A DNA stretch of 64,000 nucleotides. Source: Globodera rostochiensis. Taxonomy: Eukaryota > Nematoda > Chromadorea > Rhabditida > Heteroderidae. The stretch lies in NCBI GenBank assembly GCA_018350325.1, contig JAEVLN010000024.1, positions 899,248 to 963,247 of the forward strand. The letters run 5' to 3'. The position numbers and the translations under genes were made by a program. Below the pieces are notes generated by a model that was not told where the DNA came from, did not search any database, and saw nothing but the letters and a program-made list of their open reading frames with translations. This document shows, piece by piece, positions 1 to 12,580 of the stretch (position 1 is its first letter; every line of letters starts with the position of its first letter).

Positions 1-2004
1 AATATAATAAAGTTTAATTGTGCTAATCAAGTATAGTGCAACCTATACCAATTTAAAAATAATGCTTTGGTTTTTTACTTGTACAAATTAATTAAACTTA
101 TTTAGGAAAGGCAAAAGTAGTAATAACACACAAATAATATTAATTAAATTTTATTATAAAATGAAATAATAAAAGATACACACGAAATATTACGTAAGGC
201 AAGAAATAAAGAATAGATCGTCCCAAAACTCATTCGAATGAACCAAGCCGTTTCATCTCTCTGTTGGGAGAACTTCTCAATATGCTATTTGTGTAGGAGG
301 AAACTATTTGCCACGCAAAAAGGTGCAGAAAAACTTATGTAATATAACCAAATTTTATTAATACCAATAATAATTTAATATATAAAAACATTTTGAGATT
401 AATTTACCGCAAAAAAAATCTCAACCTCCCTCATTCATTTATTTTAAATGCACTGTTCGGTCCGGATTCGTCCCTGTGGCCAAAGTGAAAGATATTTATC
501 ACACCGCAAAAATAACATATAAAAAAACAATAATGAAATAAAATTATAAACAAAATTAAAATATTAATAAACTTTTCCAAGATTTATTGTTAATATATTA
601 ATGGTTGATTATATTTATTTTTCTCATTGTTAATTAATTTGACTCATTTAATTAAAAGCCATTGTATGCCTTTTGTGAATGCAAAACAAAAAAATATCAA
701 AAGTCACATTCCAACACATATCAAAATGGTCTTAGATTTGTTCAAATTAAATAAGTAATATTTCATCTAAAGGAATAACTAAACTTATTTAATGTAGCTG
801 AAAACACAATAACTTCTGCTCAATAAATATTGGCAGAATACCCAAACAAAATGCAAAATAAAATATAATAATGAAAAAAATATACGTAAAAAAGACCGTC
901 TTACGCCAAATCAACCACTTCAACGACAAAGATAATATCAGAAATTCAGTTTTTAAGAACCAACCAGAGGAGCCTGCAGAATCACATTATAGAAAAGTTG
1001 TAAATTTAAATATATTGAATAAAATGAAACATAAACATTTCTTACGTTTTTTCATCGCTTAAAATGATTAGTCCTAGAAAATTGTTTTTTAGTATTGTTT
1101 ATGAAATGTTATATTTTAAACAAAAACAAAAAGATTGAATACTAAATAATAAAATTTGCTAACATTTATTTAAGCAATATATTATAACCAAATAAAAAAT
1201 AGCTAACAATTATATTTAAATCAATATTTTGTATTCATCAACTTTTAATAATTGGTTCAGTTTTCTGTACCCAATGAAAAAATAAAAGAACAATTTGCGG
1301 GAGTTGTCACTCACCGGCAATATGTGTAAGTACGGGATTACCGTGCGAATTTTAAAAAACAGTAGCGTGTGATTACAGGTTTAGCGCCATTTGGTTTACC
1401 CGTACCAAGCGATGTGGCTACCAAGCTCGAGTTAATGAACTAACCAAAAATGAGTAAAAGCGTTAGAAACATTGTAATATTCTAATCCAATAATTTGCAT
1501 ATAAATGAAATAAAAAATAATAAAAAATTGAATCAATGAAATAAATTAAATATATTTATTTCAACCAACAAATATAAACAATTTTACTGTAATTGCAATA
1601 AAAAAACTTTAGTGGTCTTCGTGAAGATCACGAAGAACCAGACAATAACCTGAAGTCAAAAATACTTCAAACATAAATGGCGGCCAAATAATTCCTCTCA
1701 AATTTTGAACGTTCAGTGTCACCGCGTGTCAGTTTTCAACCCAACTTAATTAAATAAATAAATAATCCTCAAAATATTGTTGAACAAATCACTTTGAATG
1801 CGAAAATTTATAAATGCCAAAAACATTTAACATAACAACAAGGGCCGGATCAAATATTTATGCACTCGCTTTAACCTCATTAATATTGAATAAAAATAAA
1901 CAAATAATGTAAATAATGTTAAACTAAATTCTACTAAAAAAATAATGAAATGTTAATAAAGAATGAATGAAACCTTTAAAATAAATCACAAAAAAAAAAT
2001 TTAG

Positions 2005-2146
2005 ATCCCTACATAAAGGGATACAGGAGGCAATTAAAGAGGAAGAAGCGCATGCAGAAATCGCGCGAGAAAAATTAACAAACGCGCAAGTGGACAATAT
2101 AAATCAAATACAAAACCAACAAATACCGTTATTTGGAGAGATTTGA
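2005..2146 (+). CDS. possible terminal exon, Glu/Gln-rich
   Basis: An exon-like stretch follows a TTTAG acceptor and stays open to a TGA at 2144-2146. The translation is charged and helix-like: it contains EAIKEEEAHAEIAREK and ends IPLFGEI. Composition differs clearly from the flanking AT-rich DNA. No partner exon, start codon or family is recognised. It could be a fragment of a coiled-coil protein or a chance frame. Confidence 0.25.
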
Positions 2147-3351
2147 TCAACCTTTTCCCGTTATCCAACTAAACTCATCAATATTGAATAAAAATAATCA
2201 AATAATTAAATAATATTTAAAGTAAATTCTACTAATAACATAATAAAATGAAACCTTTAAGATAAATAACAAAAAACATAAAGTATTTAGACTCTTAATA
2301 TTATTATATTTTATTTTTGAAAAAATCAATTAATTAGAATTTGCTTTGCACCATTACAGCAGCTATTATCAATAGGGCCCGAGCAACCAGTTGAATTTTG
2401 GCTTTTAAATAATCTTTCATCTTAACTATAAAAAGTCAACAATAAAATATTATGAAACAAAATTTCTTATAGCATTTTTTTATTGAATTAGTGCAACAAA
2501 ATATCGTGTTTAAACTTGCATATAAGCTAAGATATACTCAAAAAAACATTGCGAATAAAAATAAATGCTTCACGTTTCGTATATTTTTTGTATTTGTGTT
2601 CCGTATTTTTTTTTTTTTGGATTCCGTAATTCCGTTTTTTGTCACAGACAACATTTATGATATGTCTGTTATCTGATCATTTAAATTTTGTAAAAACGCA
2701 GCACAACTTTTTCGCGAGAAATTTGCGGCTTTAATATTCAGAAATTGAAAAATTATATTCTTTTACATTTAATTAAGATAACCGGTTCTGCAAATGAATG
2801 TTAATCAATTAATATAATACAAATTAATATTTTTATTTATTAAAAAATTATTAGTGTTAAGATATTTTGTTTAAATTTCTTAACATGGATCAATTAAAAT
2901 GCTCTGATTAAAATACCAAAAACAATAAATAAATGTTTGCGTGTTAAAACTTGTTTACAATTATTACGCAGCTGAATGAATCATCGCTACCGAATTAGGC
3001 GTTCATTTTATATTTCAAATTCTTTATATCGGCAATATTGAAAAATAAAAATGAATCAAATAAAATTAAAATTCATAATTAAAAATTACTAAATTTTACA
3101 TAAATAAAAATTTTGAAATACACAAAAAACGCCTTGTTAAATCTATTAACGTTTCAACATAAAGTAAAACAGCGATTGGGTTGGCAGAAGCTTGTGGCAA
3201 AAAGGCTGCCACATTGAAGCGAATGCATTTTGTCTGCTCAGGGCGGCATTGCGACGTTTGGTAAAGGCTCTAAAATTTAAATAAGAAACAGAATTAATCT
3301 GATTTGAAGAATCGAATATTAAAAAATTTACCATTTATTTTGAGAATTTTC

Positions 3352-3467
3352 TTTGCCGGAAATTGCTGAGCCTCTTTGTTCCAAAAGTGCCAATGCCAAC
3401 GTTCTGAGGGCAAGCGCTGTCAACAATTTACGCCTTGAGCGATACGTAATTTGGATGCTGGAGCCTG
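3352..3467 (-). CDS. possible exon, basic/Leu-Ala-rich
   Basis: On the minus strand an open stretch follows a TTTTTTCAG acceptor and ends before GTAAAT. It encodes a basic, Leu/Ala-rich segment (contains RSRRKLLTALALRTLALALL). A second exon-like stretch lies downstream at about 3150-3275 (contains FTKRRNAALSRQNAFASMW). Joining the two with the obvious splice sites creates a stop at the junction, so the model is not secure. Confidence 0.2.
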
Positions 3468-5298
3468 AAAAAAGTATTTATTTTAATATTCAAAAAATAC
3501 TGGCTTCTTTAAAATTATAATTTTCCAATTTGGTAATTTTTACTTAAAAAATTCTATAAGAAAATATATACCTATTTATAACTTATTAGTAAATGCAAAT
3601 GCAAGATGCAAATCAACAACAGACTTAAAATATTCAATTTTTTTTAAATTTATGAGCATGCAAGATTGTTTTATATCTTCAAAATCTTTTAACACGCCTA
3701 AATACATGAAAAATTAAAAAATTAACGAAATGTTAAATATAATGAAATAACAAAATGAGAAAGATTAAATCTTCACAGAAATATATTTTAATTTAAAATA
3801 ACAAATTTAATACAACTAGATTCTCAGTCAAGAAGCAACGCACATCATTTAAAAAAACATTTTTTATATAAAAATATTGCACTAATGGCAAGCTAATAAA
3901 AAACAATTCGGAATATTTTTCTACCCACAGCCAACATTCTTGCTCACACGGTAACGAGTCGTAATGCAAGGTGGCGCGCGAAAGTGGAATTGGATTTATA
4001 ATTGGCTTCTAAGCTGCCCTCAGCCTCAAGATCTCTTCAAAAAATTTTAATTTAAAATCATTTAGCTAAACAATACCTTAAAAATGCATTCAATAAATAA
4101 TTTAAATAAAATCGATTTTTAGACAACTATGATGTAGAAAAAAGCACAAAACATACTTGATGTTTACGTAGCGGTGTTGCTGAGATAACGCCATAACAGA
4201 GAGCTTATAATGCAAATGCCAAAAACAAAAAAATAATTTGAAGTAAAAATTTCTCATTAAAAATATAATAACAACCAAAGCATAGAGAATATAGTTAGAC
4301 AAAACAATTTAAAAAATTGTTCTGAATGAATTAATGACTATTGGTGCAATATAACGAATAAATATAAATAATATAAAATACAACTTGAAAAGAAAATATC
4401 AATAATTGTAAAACACAAGCTAAAACTAAAAGAAAGTTAATAAGATTGTGATTTTTCATAAAACGACAACTAAAAAAATTTGTGCATCGATTACCCAGAA
4501 TATATAAGAAATAATCTACAAACTTACAAAGAAATTAAATAATTTATAAATGAAAATGAAAGGTTCAGATTCAATGCAAGTTTTAATTTTTTGTTTATTT
4601 TATTATTAAAATTTTCATAATAATTTTTCAAGATGGATTATAAGTTGTCGAAGAGAAACCAAAATATTTAAATTTACTTTTACTTTTCAACTGATTTTGA
4701 TTTTTTAATTTTTTTTAACACTAAATTTTCATGCATAAATTTTCCTAATTAATTTTATTCTTATTGGATTAAACGTCAAATATTACTGTATCTTTCATTC
4801 AGAAAACTTTAAGTTAAACAACTATACATTTGAAACAAGCTGGGCACTTAAACCTTTTTAAATACCAAATATAAAATTCTATATAATGTAAAATCATCAG
4901 ACGACGACCTCGCGCTGAAGTGACGTATGAAAAATATAAATAGATAATATATTAAAAAAATTAAATAAAAAATAAATTTCTGGAACTTTATGAAAAAGTA
5001 GTAACAATTGTTGGATAGGGTGCTTAATGGTCTCAATTACTCGCGTCTTCTGACGCTCGCTTTTTCATATGCTATTAAAAGTCAAATTTGTGTGGTAAAA
5101 CTCCTAAATTATGTAGAAAATTGTGCTAAAAAGCTTCACTTAATGTAAAATTTATTCTAAAAATCCTAAATTAAAGATTGACGAATTTTGACGGATTTCA
5201 CGAAGAATTACTGGGTTTGGTCAGTTTTAGCACATTTTTTAATCAATATTTTGGCACTTTTTGGGGTTTTTGTCAATATTTCGCGTTTTTTAGTCAAT

Positions 5299-5317
5299 AT
5301 AAATCCGGGCCCTAGTG
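5299..5317. repeat. terminus of the TAGGGCC..ATTTAT MITE family
   Basis: The sequence AAATCCGGGCCCTA matches the right end of the complete element at 22328-22621. No matching left end with a target duplication was found nearby, so this is probably a truncated copy. Similar ends appear near 15990 (AGGCCCGGATTTAT) and 8444 (TAGGGCCTAGATT). Confidence 0.4.
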
Positions 5318-7330
5318 ATGAGCCTTCTTAGCCTTTATGACATTTGCGCACAAAAAAAGTTCCAAACATTAAGAAAATGCCTTTTTTTGCATTCATTTGA
5401 ATTTTCCTTAATTGGGAAATTTAATTAAGTCCAACCTTTGGACCAAACAATTCCAAAATTTGTTGATCCACTTTTGTGGAGAGATTCCAAGCCAATTAGG
5501 TAAGTAGCTTCCGGTGCTGCTAGTTCGATGCTATGCGCGCTTTTGTTACCTTTTTTAAACTGGAATATGTGACCCCAAAACGGAAAAATTGCCACCAGCA
5601 CATTCCTTCAACGTAAATTTGCTGATTTATATTTGAATATGCCCGTTGTGTTTGTTGGCCTTTGGACTGACTCTCTTTGTTTAAGATTGTGTGGGATTAT
5701 ATAAATACGTATATATATATTAGATATTTAAAACTTGAATTCAAATTATTAACACTGTTTTCTGCGCGCCTCTTCTAAAAGTTTTAGTTTATATTCAAGC
5801 TTGAAGGGTGGTATTAGAATGTGCACATTTTTACTAATTTTTAAAAGTTCAAAAGCAAGGTACTTAATTTAGCTAAAATTTATATAAATACGTATATATA
5901 TTAGATATTTAAAACTCTTGTTTTTTTCTATAAATTCCATTTATTAATTATAGTGAAAAAAAATCTATGAAAATTTTTGAATATTAAAATTAAAACAAAA
6001 TTCACAATTACTCCAGGCATTTTCTGTAATGATTGTGATATTTTACTATTTTAATTTTCATTTCATTTTGACTAATTATTTTTTTGAAAAAAAACTTGTA
6101 AGTAAAACCAATTTTCAAATTAGAATATACTATTTGGTTTCAAAAAAATTTGAGATTCAGAAATGTGAATTGGCGGCCAAAAAAAAACGCTACAACAACG
6201 TAAACCTTTTGAACTACAAAGCATTTTTACTCTTTTAAAAAGATAATTGAATGTTTTATATCTAACATTAATGGAAGAATGGTTCTTAAAAATAATTAAA
6301 ATAAATTAAATAACGTAGGTAGAAGGAATTTATTTTTTTATTTTTCTTTGGTTGAGATTGGGACAGGAAAAACTATGTTTTTGAGACTTGAAATTATTAA
6401 AAACATTAGAATAAAAATGGAATAAATTATTTTAAAATTTAATTCAAACGGCGCGAATACGGTCACATTCATCAGGCTCGACTTCCGCATAATTTTAATC
6501 TAAATGCAATACATTTGTGAGAAAAGCAGTGAAAAGTTTTTTTTTTTGGATATTTTTAAACACTTTTGATAAAAATATTTTAAAAAAATATATTAAATTG
6601 TACCAAAAGTGAATGTTGAGGCGCCAGCACTCACTCCTCCTCAAATGTTTATAAATTTCAAACTCTTCTAAATTTGCATTTTAATTATATTCAATATGTA
6701 TGCAGTAATAAATTAATTTATTTTTCCATTACAAACATTAGCATTGGAAATGCTTTCTATTTCTACTATGTATTTTCACATTCCATTCCGTGTTCATCCC
6801 TCTCTCCCCCCAGCGATGTTTGTGCTCGCTCATTTTGTTTGTCGGTAAAAGATGCTAAAAAACGGTCGATACTCTCGGCTGACGGGTGATGCCTTTTCGC
6901 TCAAGAGGGAGAAGGGATTGGCAAACAGCCAATGCCAAATGCGTTCAATATATTTATGTATTTATATGTTGATTTCAAATGCATGTGTTCCATATTTGCC
7001 CTCTCAACGAAAAACGTCATTTTTGTCGGAGGATGGGAATGGGATGGCATCGCCAAAATTCAGTGCAATTTTTCTATTTTGGAATAAGTATTGTGGGACC
7101 AGATTTTGGCAAATTGGTTGGCGAAGGCAGTGGCACTTTGTTGTTTGAGGTTCTCCCACACTTTTTGTTAACTTTCAAACTCAAAAATTGTTAATTTGGT
7201 GGTTTAATTGGAGGGAACTGCCATTTTAGCAAATATTTTAAAAATAAAAAATATTTTATTTTTAAAATTAATTTAATTTAAATAAATTAATTTCTCCATT
7301 GGTTACATTACACCCCAACACAACATTCAG

Positions 7331-10300
7331 ATTTATCAGCTGGAGATTGATGACGCCACTAACGTCACATGCATATCAAATGCACAATTTATTGGCAGTG
7401 CAGTGATTGCCGGCGAAATACTTTCCAATGATTTCCAATGCGACCCATCGGGGAATCATTTTTATGGATTTACGAGAAGGCACCGTTCGGTATTTTCGGT
7501 AACGCTGCGGGGTGGGGGTAGGGGTTTAATGGCTGAAGATTTTGCAAAAAATATGCTATACAAGTTTCTTGTAAAAACCCAACTCGCTCAGCAACCCAAA
7601 CTCGTTCGTTTCACTGTATAAAATTGGGTAAAAAAGAGTAAAAACTTAAAAATAAAAGGTTTTAAAACTTTTATTCTTTTTTTTTCAAAATTCTAAAGCA
7701 CGAAAATTTTTTTTTGTTTATTAAAAGAAAATAAGAAATGAAAAAATTAATTTTTGCAATTTTAAAGGCTAAAACTTTTTAACCTGCAAGAATTAGTAAA
7801 AAGAAGAATGACTTCCGACCTTATTATGGTGCATAAATACTTAATAACAAAACACATCTTGACCCAAAAAATATTTCTCAGTCTCAAAACGGGCCCTCCG
7901 AAAGTCACTTTTCCTTAAGAACATAGTAGTAACAGGAAACAACTTTTTCGCGCGTGTTATAACGAGATTGAATAAATTGCCAAAAAGGACATATTTGAGT
8001 TTAAAAGAATTCAGAGAATGCATTATTAACAGCACGGAAAGCCCTTAATGGTCCCTTTTTCATATATGTTCTTTTTCTGTTGTTTTGTATTGTATTTTGA
8101 CACATTGAAAACAATTAATGGGCTGACCTATTAATAATTGCAAAAGCATTCCCCCAGGAACCAACTTGGCATTGTGATGCTTTGCTTGTCCAAATTGGCA
8201 ACAATAAAGGCAAAAGTGGGCAGAATGGGAACGATGCTGAAGTGGGAGAAGTCAAAGTGTTTGAATTTGAAGGTAGAAAAGCACCATAATTAGGTTTTTT
8301 AGAGGCCCGGAATTTTGATTTCCGTTTTTTTGAAGGACCCGAAAGACCTCCTTGGTAGGCAGGCCGATTCTGTATAAATAAATACATTGACATTTTCATG
8401 AGATTTTTTTAACAATTTAAAAAAACGGGTAAATATGTATATAGGGCCTAGATTCAAAATCGAACGAAATATATATCAATCGATTTCTCTCGTTCTGCAA
8501 TGTAAGAATCCAAAAAAATTTTTGTTGGGAAACCTTTCCCTGAAGAGTTACAGACCCGGGACTGAAGTGTCTTTTGAATGGGGACTCAGTTGTCCACTGA
8601 CCAAAAAATGGGAAACAGCACGCATATTGGCTTTCAAAATTAAGAATTAGTTGATAGTACATAAAAATTAAAAAGTACAGCGGTTTTTGAACCGGTTTAA
8701 AATTATTAAAATTAAGGAAAAAATTGTAAAATAGACACATTTCAATACCAAAACTAAAAATAAAACCCCTTTCTCCTTAGACAACTATAAACAGAAGACA
8801 ACTGTAACTCTTCAGGGAATGGTTTCCTAACAAAAATTTTTTCGGATTCTTATATTGCAGACCGAGAGGAGTCGATTGATATATATTTCGTCCGATTTTG
8901 AGCCTGGCTTCCAAAAAACGTCCCGCCCTATCCACACCGATCAGCGGTTAATCTTTATGTACAATAATATTTTCTGTTTTATGTTTTTAAGGTGTGCGCA
9001 TAACACCGCGCAACAGATTACACGTAGACATTGAGTAAGGGAATCAATACAATAAATGAAACAGTAATGGATGATGGCGTTTGAATTTTTAGATTCAAAT
9101 TTTTGAGCGACAATGATGGCATTTTTATTCTTTCTTTGGAAATTGCGCATGACCATACGGAGGCAAGTACAAGGTCATTGTGGCGAAGCGATGTGTACAA
9201 ATTCACATTGGATCAGGTGGGGGACTCCAATTGGCAATTTTTATTGGGACGAAATTGCGGCAAATTTAAATTTGAAAAATTTTTTGAAAATTTTCATTTT
9301 TTAGATTCATTGCTCCGTATGCTACACAAAAATTGATTTGTCTCCACCTCCGACAAGGTATTCCGAGGTAAAGACCTACATATTTATAGTCGGAGCTTTT
9401 CTCAAATTTTCATTTTCTACTAAAAACCAAATTCATTTATGTATATATATTTTTCTTATGAAAATTGATCAGAAAATGCAAAATCTGAGCTAAAATAATT
9501 CTTTTTTCTTGTAAAAATTTTAAAAAAATTTCTAACTGGTTAAGAACCACTACATATGTAGTAACAGTCTAATTAATGTACTGTAATGAAAAAACAAATA
9601 TTAAAGAATTGAATTGGAAGGAAATTGAACTTGTAGTCGAAAATAAACTGGAAGCTCAACCACTGCGCAACAAAAACAACTTGACTGGACAATTTTTTTG
9701 TTAACTATCATTAAGTCCGATTTTTAGGGGTGTATTTTTGATCGCCATGCCCATCATTAGGGGTGTAAATTTGGTCCCAGTTAGTCTTGGTCGGACCGGG
9801 ACGGGACTCGGGACTTTGGTTTTTCAAAAATCGGGGACGGGACCTGAAAAAACCCGGAATTCCTGCCCGGTCCTGTGCAACTCTAGTTTCCAATCAACTT
9901 ATTATTGACTTGTTTTGTTTGAAATGATTTTTCGCGCACAAACTTTTGTTTTTGGAAATTTTTCTGAACGAATTGTTCGGCAAAAAATTTGTTCAAGATT
10001 GTGTTTTTGGCTCCTTAACAAAATTTTCAGATTTTCTCCAACTTCTACACCGATACCACGGTCTATCATTTGGACTGGCGCATACACATCATGTTAATTG
10101 ATGATGTCATTGTTTTTTATAACACCGACGAGCGCAACAGAGTGTACCTAAGCAACTACCCACGCCATAGGAGTTGGACAGAGTGCGCCATGCACGCACA
10201 AAGCGATTTGAAATTCGTATGGGCGGGGCATTTTTAAAAATAATTAACCCGGGAAAATTACTATACTTATTATACGGAATTTGTTTATTATTTTTTAAAT

Positions 10301-10922
10301 TTCCTATCCCTCTACCCTCTACTCCGTTAGTTTTTTGAAATTTTTATGGGCGCGGCATTTTGAAGCCAATTTTTGGGGAGTGCCCATGTCCACTGTTGGA
10401 ATCGAGACCCGGAACCCAGAAAGTCAAGAGGTCGGGAGTCCCGTCAACCGTTAAATCCCCTGATTACTGTAAATTACAAAGTCATTTATTTGTTTCACCA
10501 TTTGCCTTACATTTTACAGAGCCATTTTGGCCGATCATCCTTCTTGATACACTTTGACAACGGTTTTCTTATTCAAAAAATCCTCCAAAATAAAACCGTT
10601 TACCGTGCATTTATTGACACTGTGACAAAAACAATACGGTACTTACAATATAATAACATACCGTAGTTCATTCTTTTTCATTTAAATTTTTTTCAGGTAT
10701 AAACAATTGTTTGACGAGCCACTTTACGTGTTTGCGAACAGAAACAGTCGCACCATTGCCTCCATGTGCTCGCATGACAATATTTTGTTCATTTCCATTG
10801 ACAGTCCGCCACCACTGAAGCACATCGTCTTTTGGCACATTGTTGATTTGATGCATTGTGCTAATTTGGAGGAACCGAAGAGGGAGCAGGTGGTTAAACT
10901 GCAACACTTTTTGATTGATTAA
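7331..10922 (+). CDS. multi-exon hypothetical protein
   Basis: Six exons can be read: 7331-7498, 8158-8272, 9093-9216, 10031-10216, 10520-10638 and 10697-10922, ending in TAA. All have CAG/TAG acceptors and GT donors. Phases agree between exons 1-2 and 3-6. The exon 2 to 3 join is one nucleotide out of phase, so a small exon is missed or there is a frameshift. Recognisable stretches include ISNAQFIGSAVIAGEI, FYGFTRRHRSVF, YHLDWRIHIMLIDDVIVFYN and HIVFWHIVDLMHCANLEEPK. No signal peptide or start codon was identified; upstream exon-like DNA at 6780-7190 may hold them. I do not recognise the family. The last 58 bases of coding are duplicated at 12580-12637. The intron at 8273-9092 holds a foldback element. 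Confidence 0.55.
8444..8928. repeat. foldback element with about 130-bp inverted arms
   Basis: The left arm (from about 8444) carries AAAATCGAACGAAATATATA, a run to AAGAATCC, and TAACTCTTCAGG-type sequence in the opposite sense. The right arm (about 8800-8928) is its diverged reverse complement, ending near TTTCGTCCGATTTTGAGCC. Single arms recur at about 39355-39475, 58470-58592 and 63878-64000. It lies in an intron of the hypothetical gene. Confidence 0.65.
9770..9890. repeat. GC-rich GGGAC-type dispersed repeat
   Basis: A block rich in CCGGGACGGGAC, ending near CAACTCTAGTTT. It resembles blocks at 19826-19936, 21715-21845 and the complete element at 48618-48850. It is a diverged copy of that non-autonomous element family. 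Confidence 0.5.
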
Positions 10923-11836
10923 CCGATTCAGCCAAAAAACAATTAATTAGTACATAACAGGGGTGGAACTTTTTGTAACATACAGTAGTTTTTTTGAACA
11001 TTTTGTAACAGTATTATAAAAATGTTTAGATTTTCTCAAAATTTGAATCTATTATAGATTGGATTTATTTACATTGGCAAATTTGTTTATTTTATGAAAT
11101 TAAATTTGTCATTTTTCAGTCCCAGCACTCTTCTGCTACTGTCGACGAATGTTTGGACTGTTTTTGCTCAGCCCATCCCGTTCGAAGAATTCCTGAAAAG
11201 ACCGAAATCCTTGCTCTCGTTCATTCCATTCATTCAAATTGTGTCGAATCATAAATACTGTATTTCCTTTCAATAATTTTTCAGAACAGGGGGGGGGGGG
11301 CTTGTTATTAGAGAAAATACGGTAAACAAATAATTTATTTAATAAATATACAAAATTTGAATAAAATGCGAGCATTTTATTAAAACATTGGCCGGAAAGC
11401 TGATTCTTAAATTGCCATAGAATTTAAAATTAAGTATTCCTAATAAAAAATTGCGTGTTTTATTGAATAATTAAATAATTACTTAAACTTTTATTTATTT
11501 TCACAAAATCGATCGACTAAAAAATTCAAATAAAATTAGGTGCTAAAATATTTTATGCTTATTCTTCCACAATTTTTAAAAGATTTTGGATATTCTGCTT
11601 CGCCCTAAAAGTGTGAATTGAATTAAAAAATGGGGTGCTAAAATATTTAGTAGTTTGACACGAATGCTCGATTTATTGATTGAGTTGGGGATTATGAAGA
11701 CAGTATTTGCGCGGGATATTGCGCATGAAATATGTAGTATATTTTATTTAATTCAAATTTTGCCGAGAAGTATATGAAAAAATATGTTCCCTAATAAAAT
11801 TATACTGTTACAAACATTTACGCGGAAATGCCTGCG
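10866..11836 (+). repeat. segmental duplication, copy 1 (MITE-free)
   Basis: It starts inside the last exon of the hypothetical gene (TTGGAGGAACCGAAG) and runs past its stop. The same sequence recurs at 12581-14283 with an offset of 1715 bases at the left end. This copy has an uninterrupted GTGTGAAT at 11611-11618, the empty site for the MITE found in copy 2. Confidence 0.8.
11256..11324. repeat. mini-MITE with TACTGTATTTCC / ACGGTA ends
   Basis: Inverted ends TACTGTATTTCC and GAGAAAATACGGTA flank a poly-G tract. The duplicated copy is at 12971-13034 with a shorter G tract. Related ends occur at 30391-30495. Confidence 0.5.
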
Positions 11837-12085
11837 TAGGTAAGCCGCAATAATTACTCAAAGATTTGGACAACGCTACGGGTCAACCACGACTATCTTT
11901 TTCCCTCAACACAGGCACGTATTTTGAGAACTTATTGCCCGTAATGCCTGCGTAGGTAAGCCGCAATAATTACTCAAAGATTTGGACAACGAACACAGGC
12001 ACGTATTTTGAGAACTTATGGAAAAAGATAGTCGTGGTTGAGCCGTAGCATTGTCCAAATCTTTGAGTAATTATTGGGGCTTTTT
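11822..12085. repeat. nested direct and inverted repeat cluster
   Basis: A block containing GCCTGCGTAGGTAAGCCGC, a run to GATTTGGACAACG, and CACAGGCACGTATTTTGAG occurs twice in direct orientation (about 11827 and 11944). It is followed by a partial inverted copy (GGAAAAAGATAGTCGTGG and TTGTCCAAATCTTTGAG, about 12020-12077). It sits at the junction between the two copies of the segmental duplication. Confidence 0.6.
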
Positions 12086-12580
12086 TTATTCCAGCAGTCT
12101 CATTTTAATAATGATTATACGTCAAAAACAAATTTTCAATTAAAATGTTCAATCTTATTTATTGAAAATGTATCATTTATTTACATTAATGGCATAAAAA
12201 ATCAAAATATGCGTGAAAAGCATTTCGATGAACTGTGCTGAGTTATTGGTTAGTGATTCAAAAAAAATTATTAAATAAAATTTAAAGTTTATGTATAATT
12301 AATTGTATATAAACAGTGAAATAAAAATAAAAATCACTTCATTTATTATCTTATGTTTGACATTTTGTTTAAAAAGCAATATTACTTAATTAATATTGGC
12401 CCTTTTTAATTTTCTGTTTATGGTTAAATTGGAAGTTAGGCAATAAAGATGGTGCCAGAAATAAAGGGAAAAGTGAGTTTTGAAGATTTTAGACCATTTT
12501 CAGGACAAATTTTATCAAGCATATACATTTTTTATTTAATTGTTTCAATGTGAATGCATTCAAATATTGCAATCTTTAAT

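Larger units (their letters stand above)
1..6500. other. AT-rich region without a resolvable gene
   Basis: This stretch is very AT-rich with poly-A/T runs and no long open frame. I can support only two exon-like islands (2005-2146 on + and about 3352-3467 on -, listed separately) and one MITE end near 5299. Islands of more balanced composition near 200-310, 430-490, 1310-1440, 1620-1730 and 3950-4040 may be exons of a long-intron gene, but I could not chain them in phase. Confidence 0.5.

Noticed and set aside
9340..9352. Exon-like IHCSVCYTKIDLSPPP at about 9304-9351 in the hypothetical gene
   Set aside because: Including it breaks the phase-0 join between 9093-9216 and 10031-10216, so it is treated as intronic.
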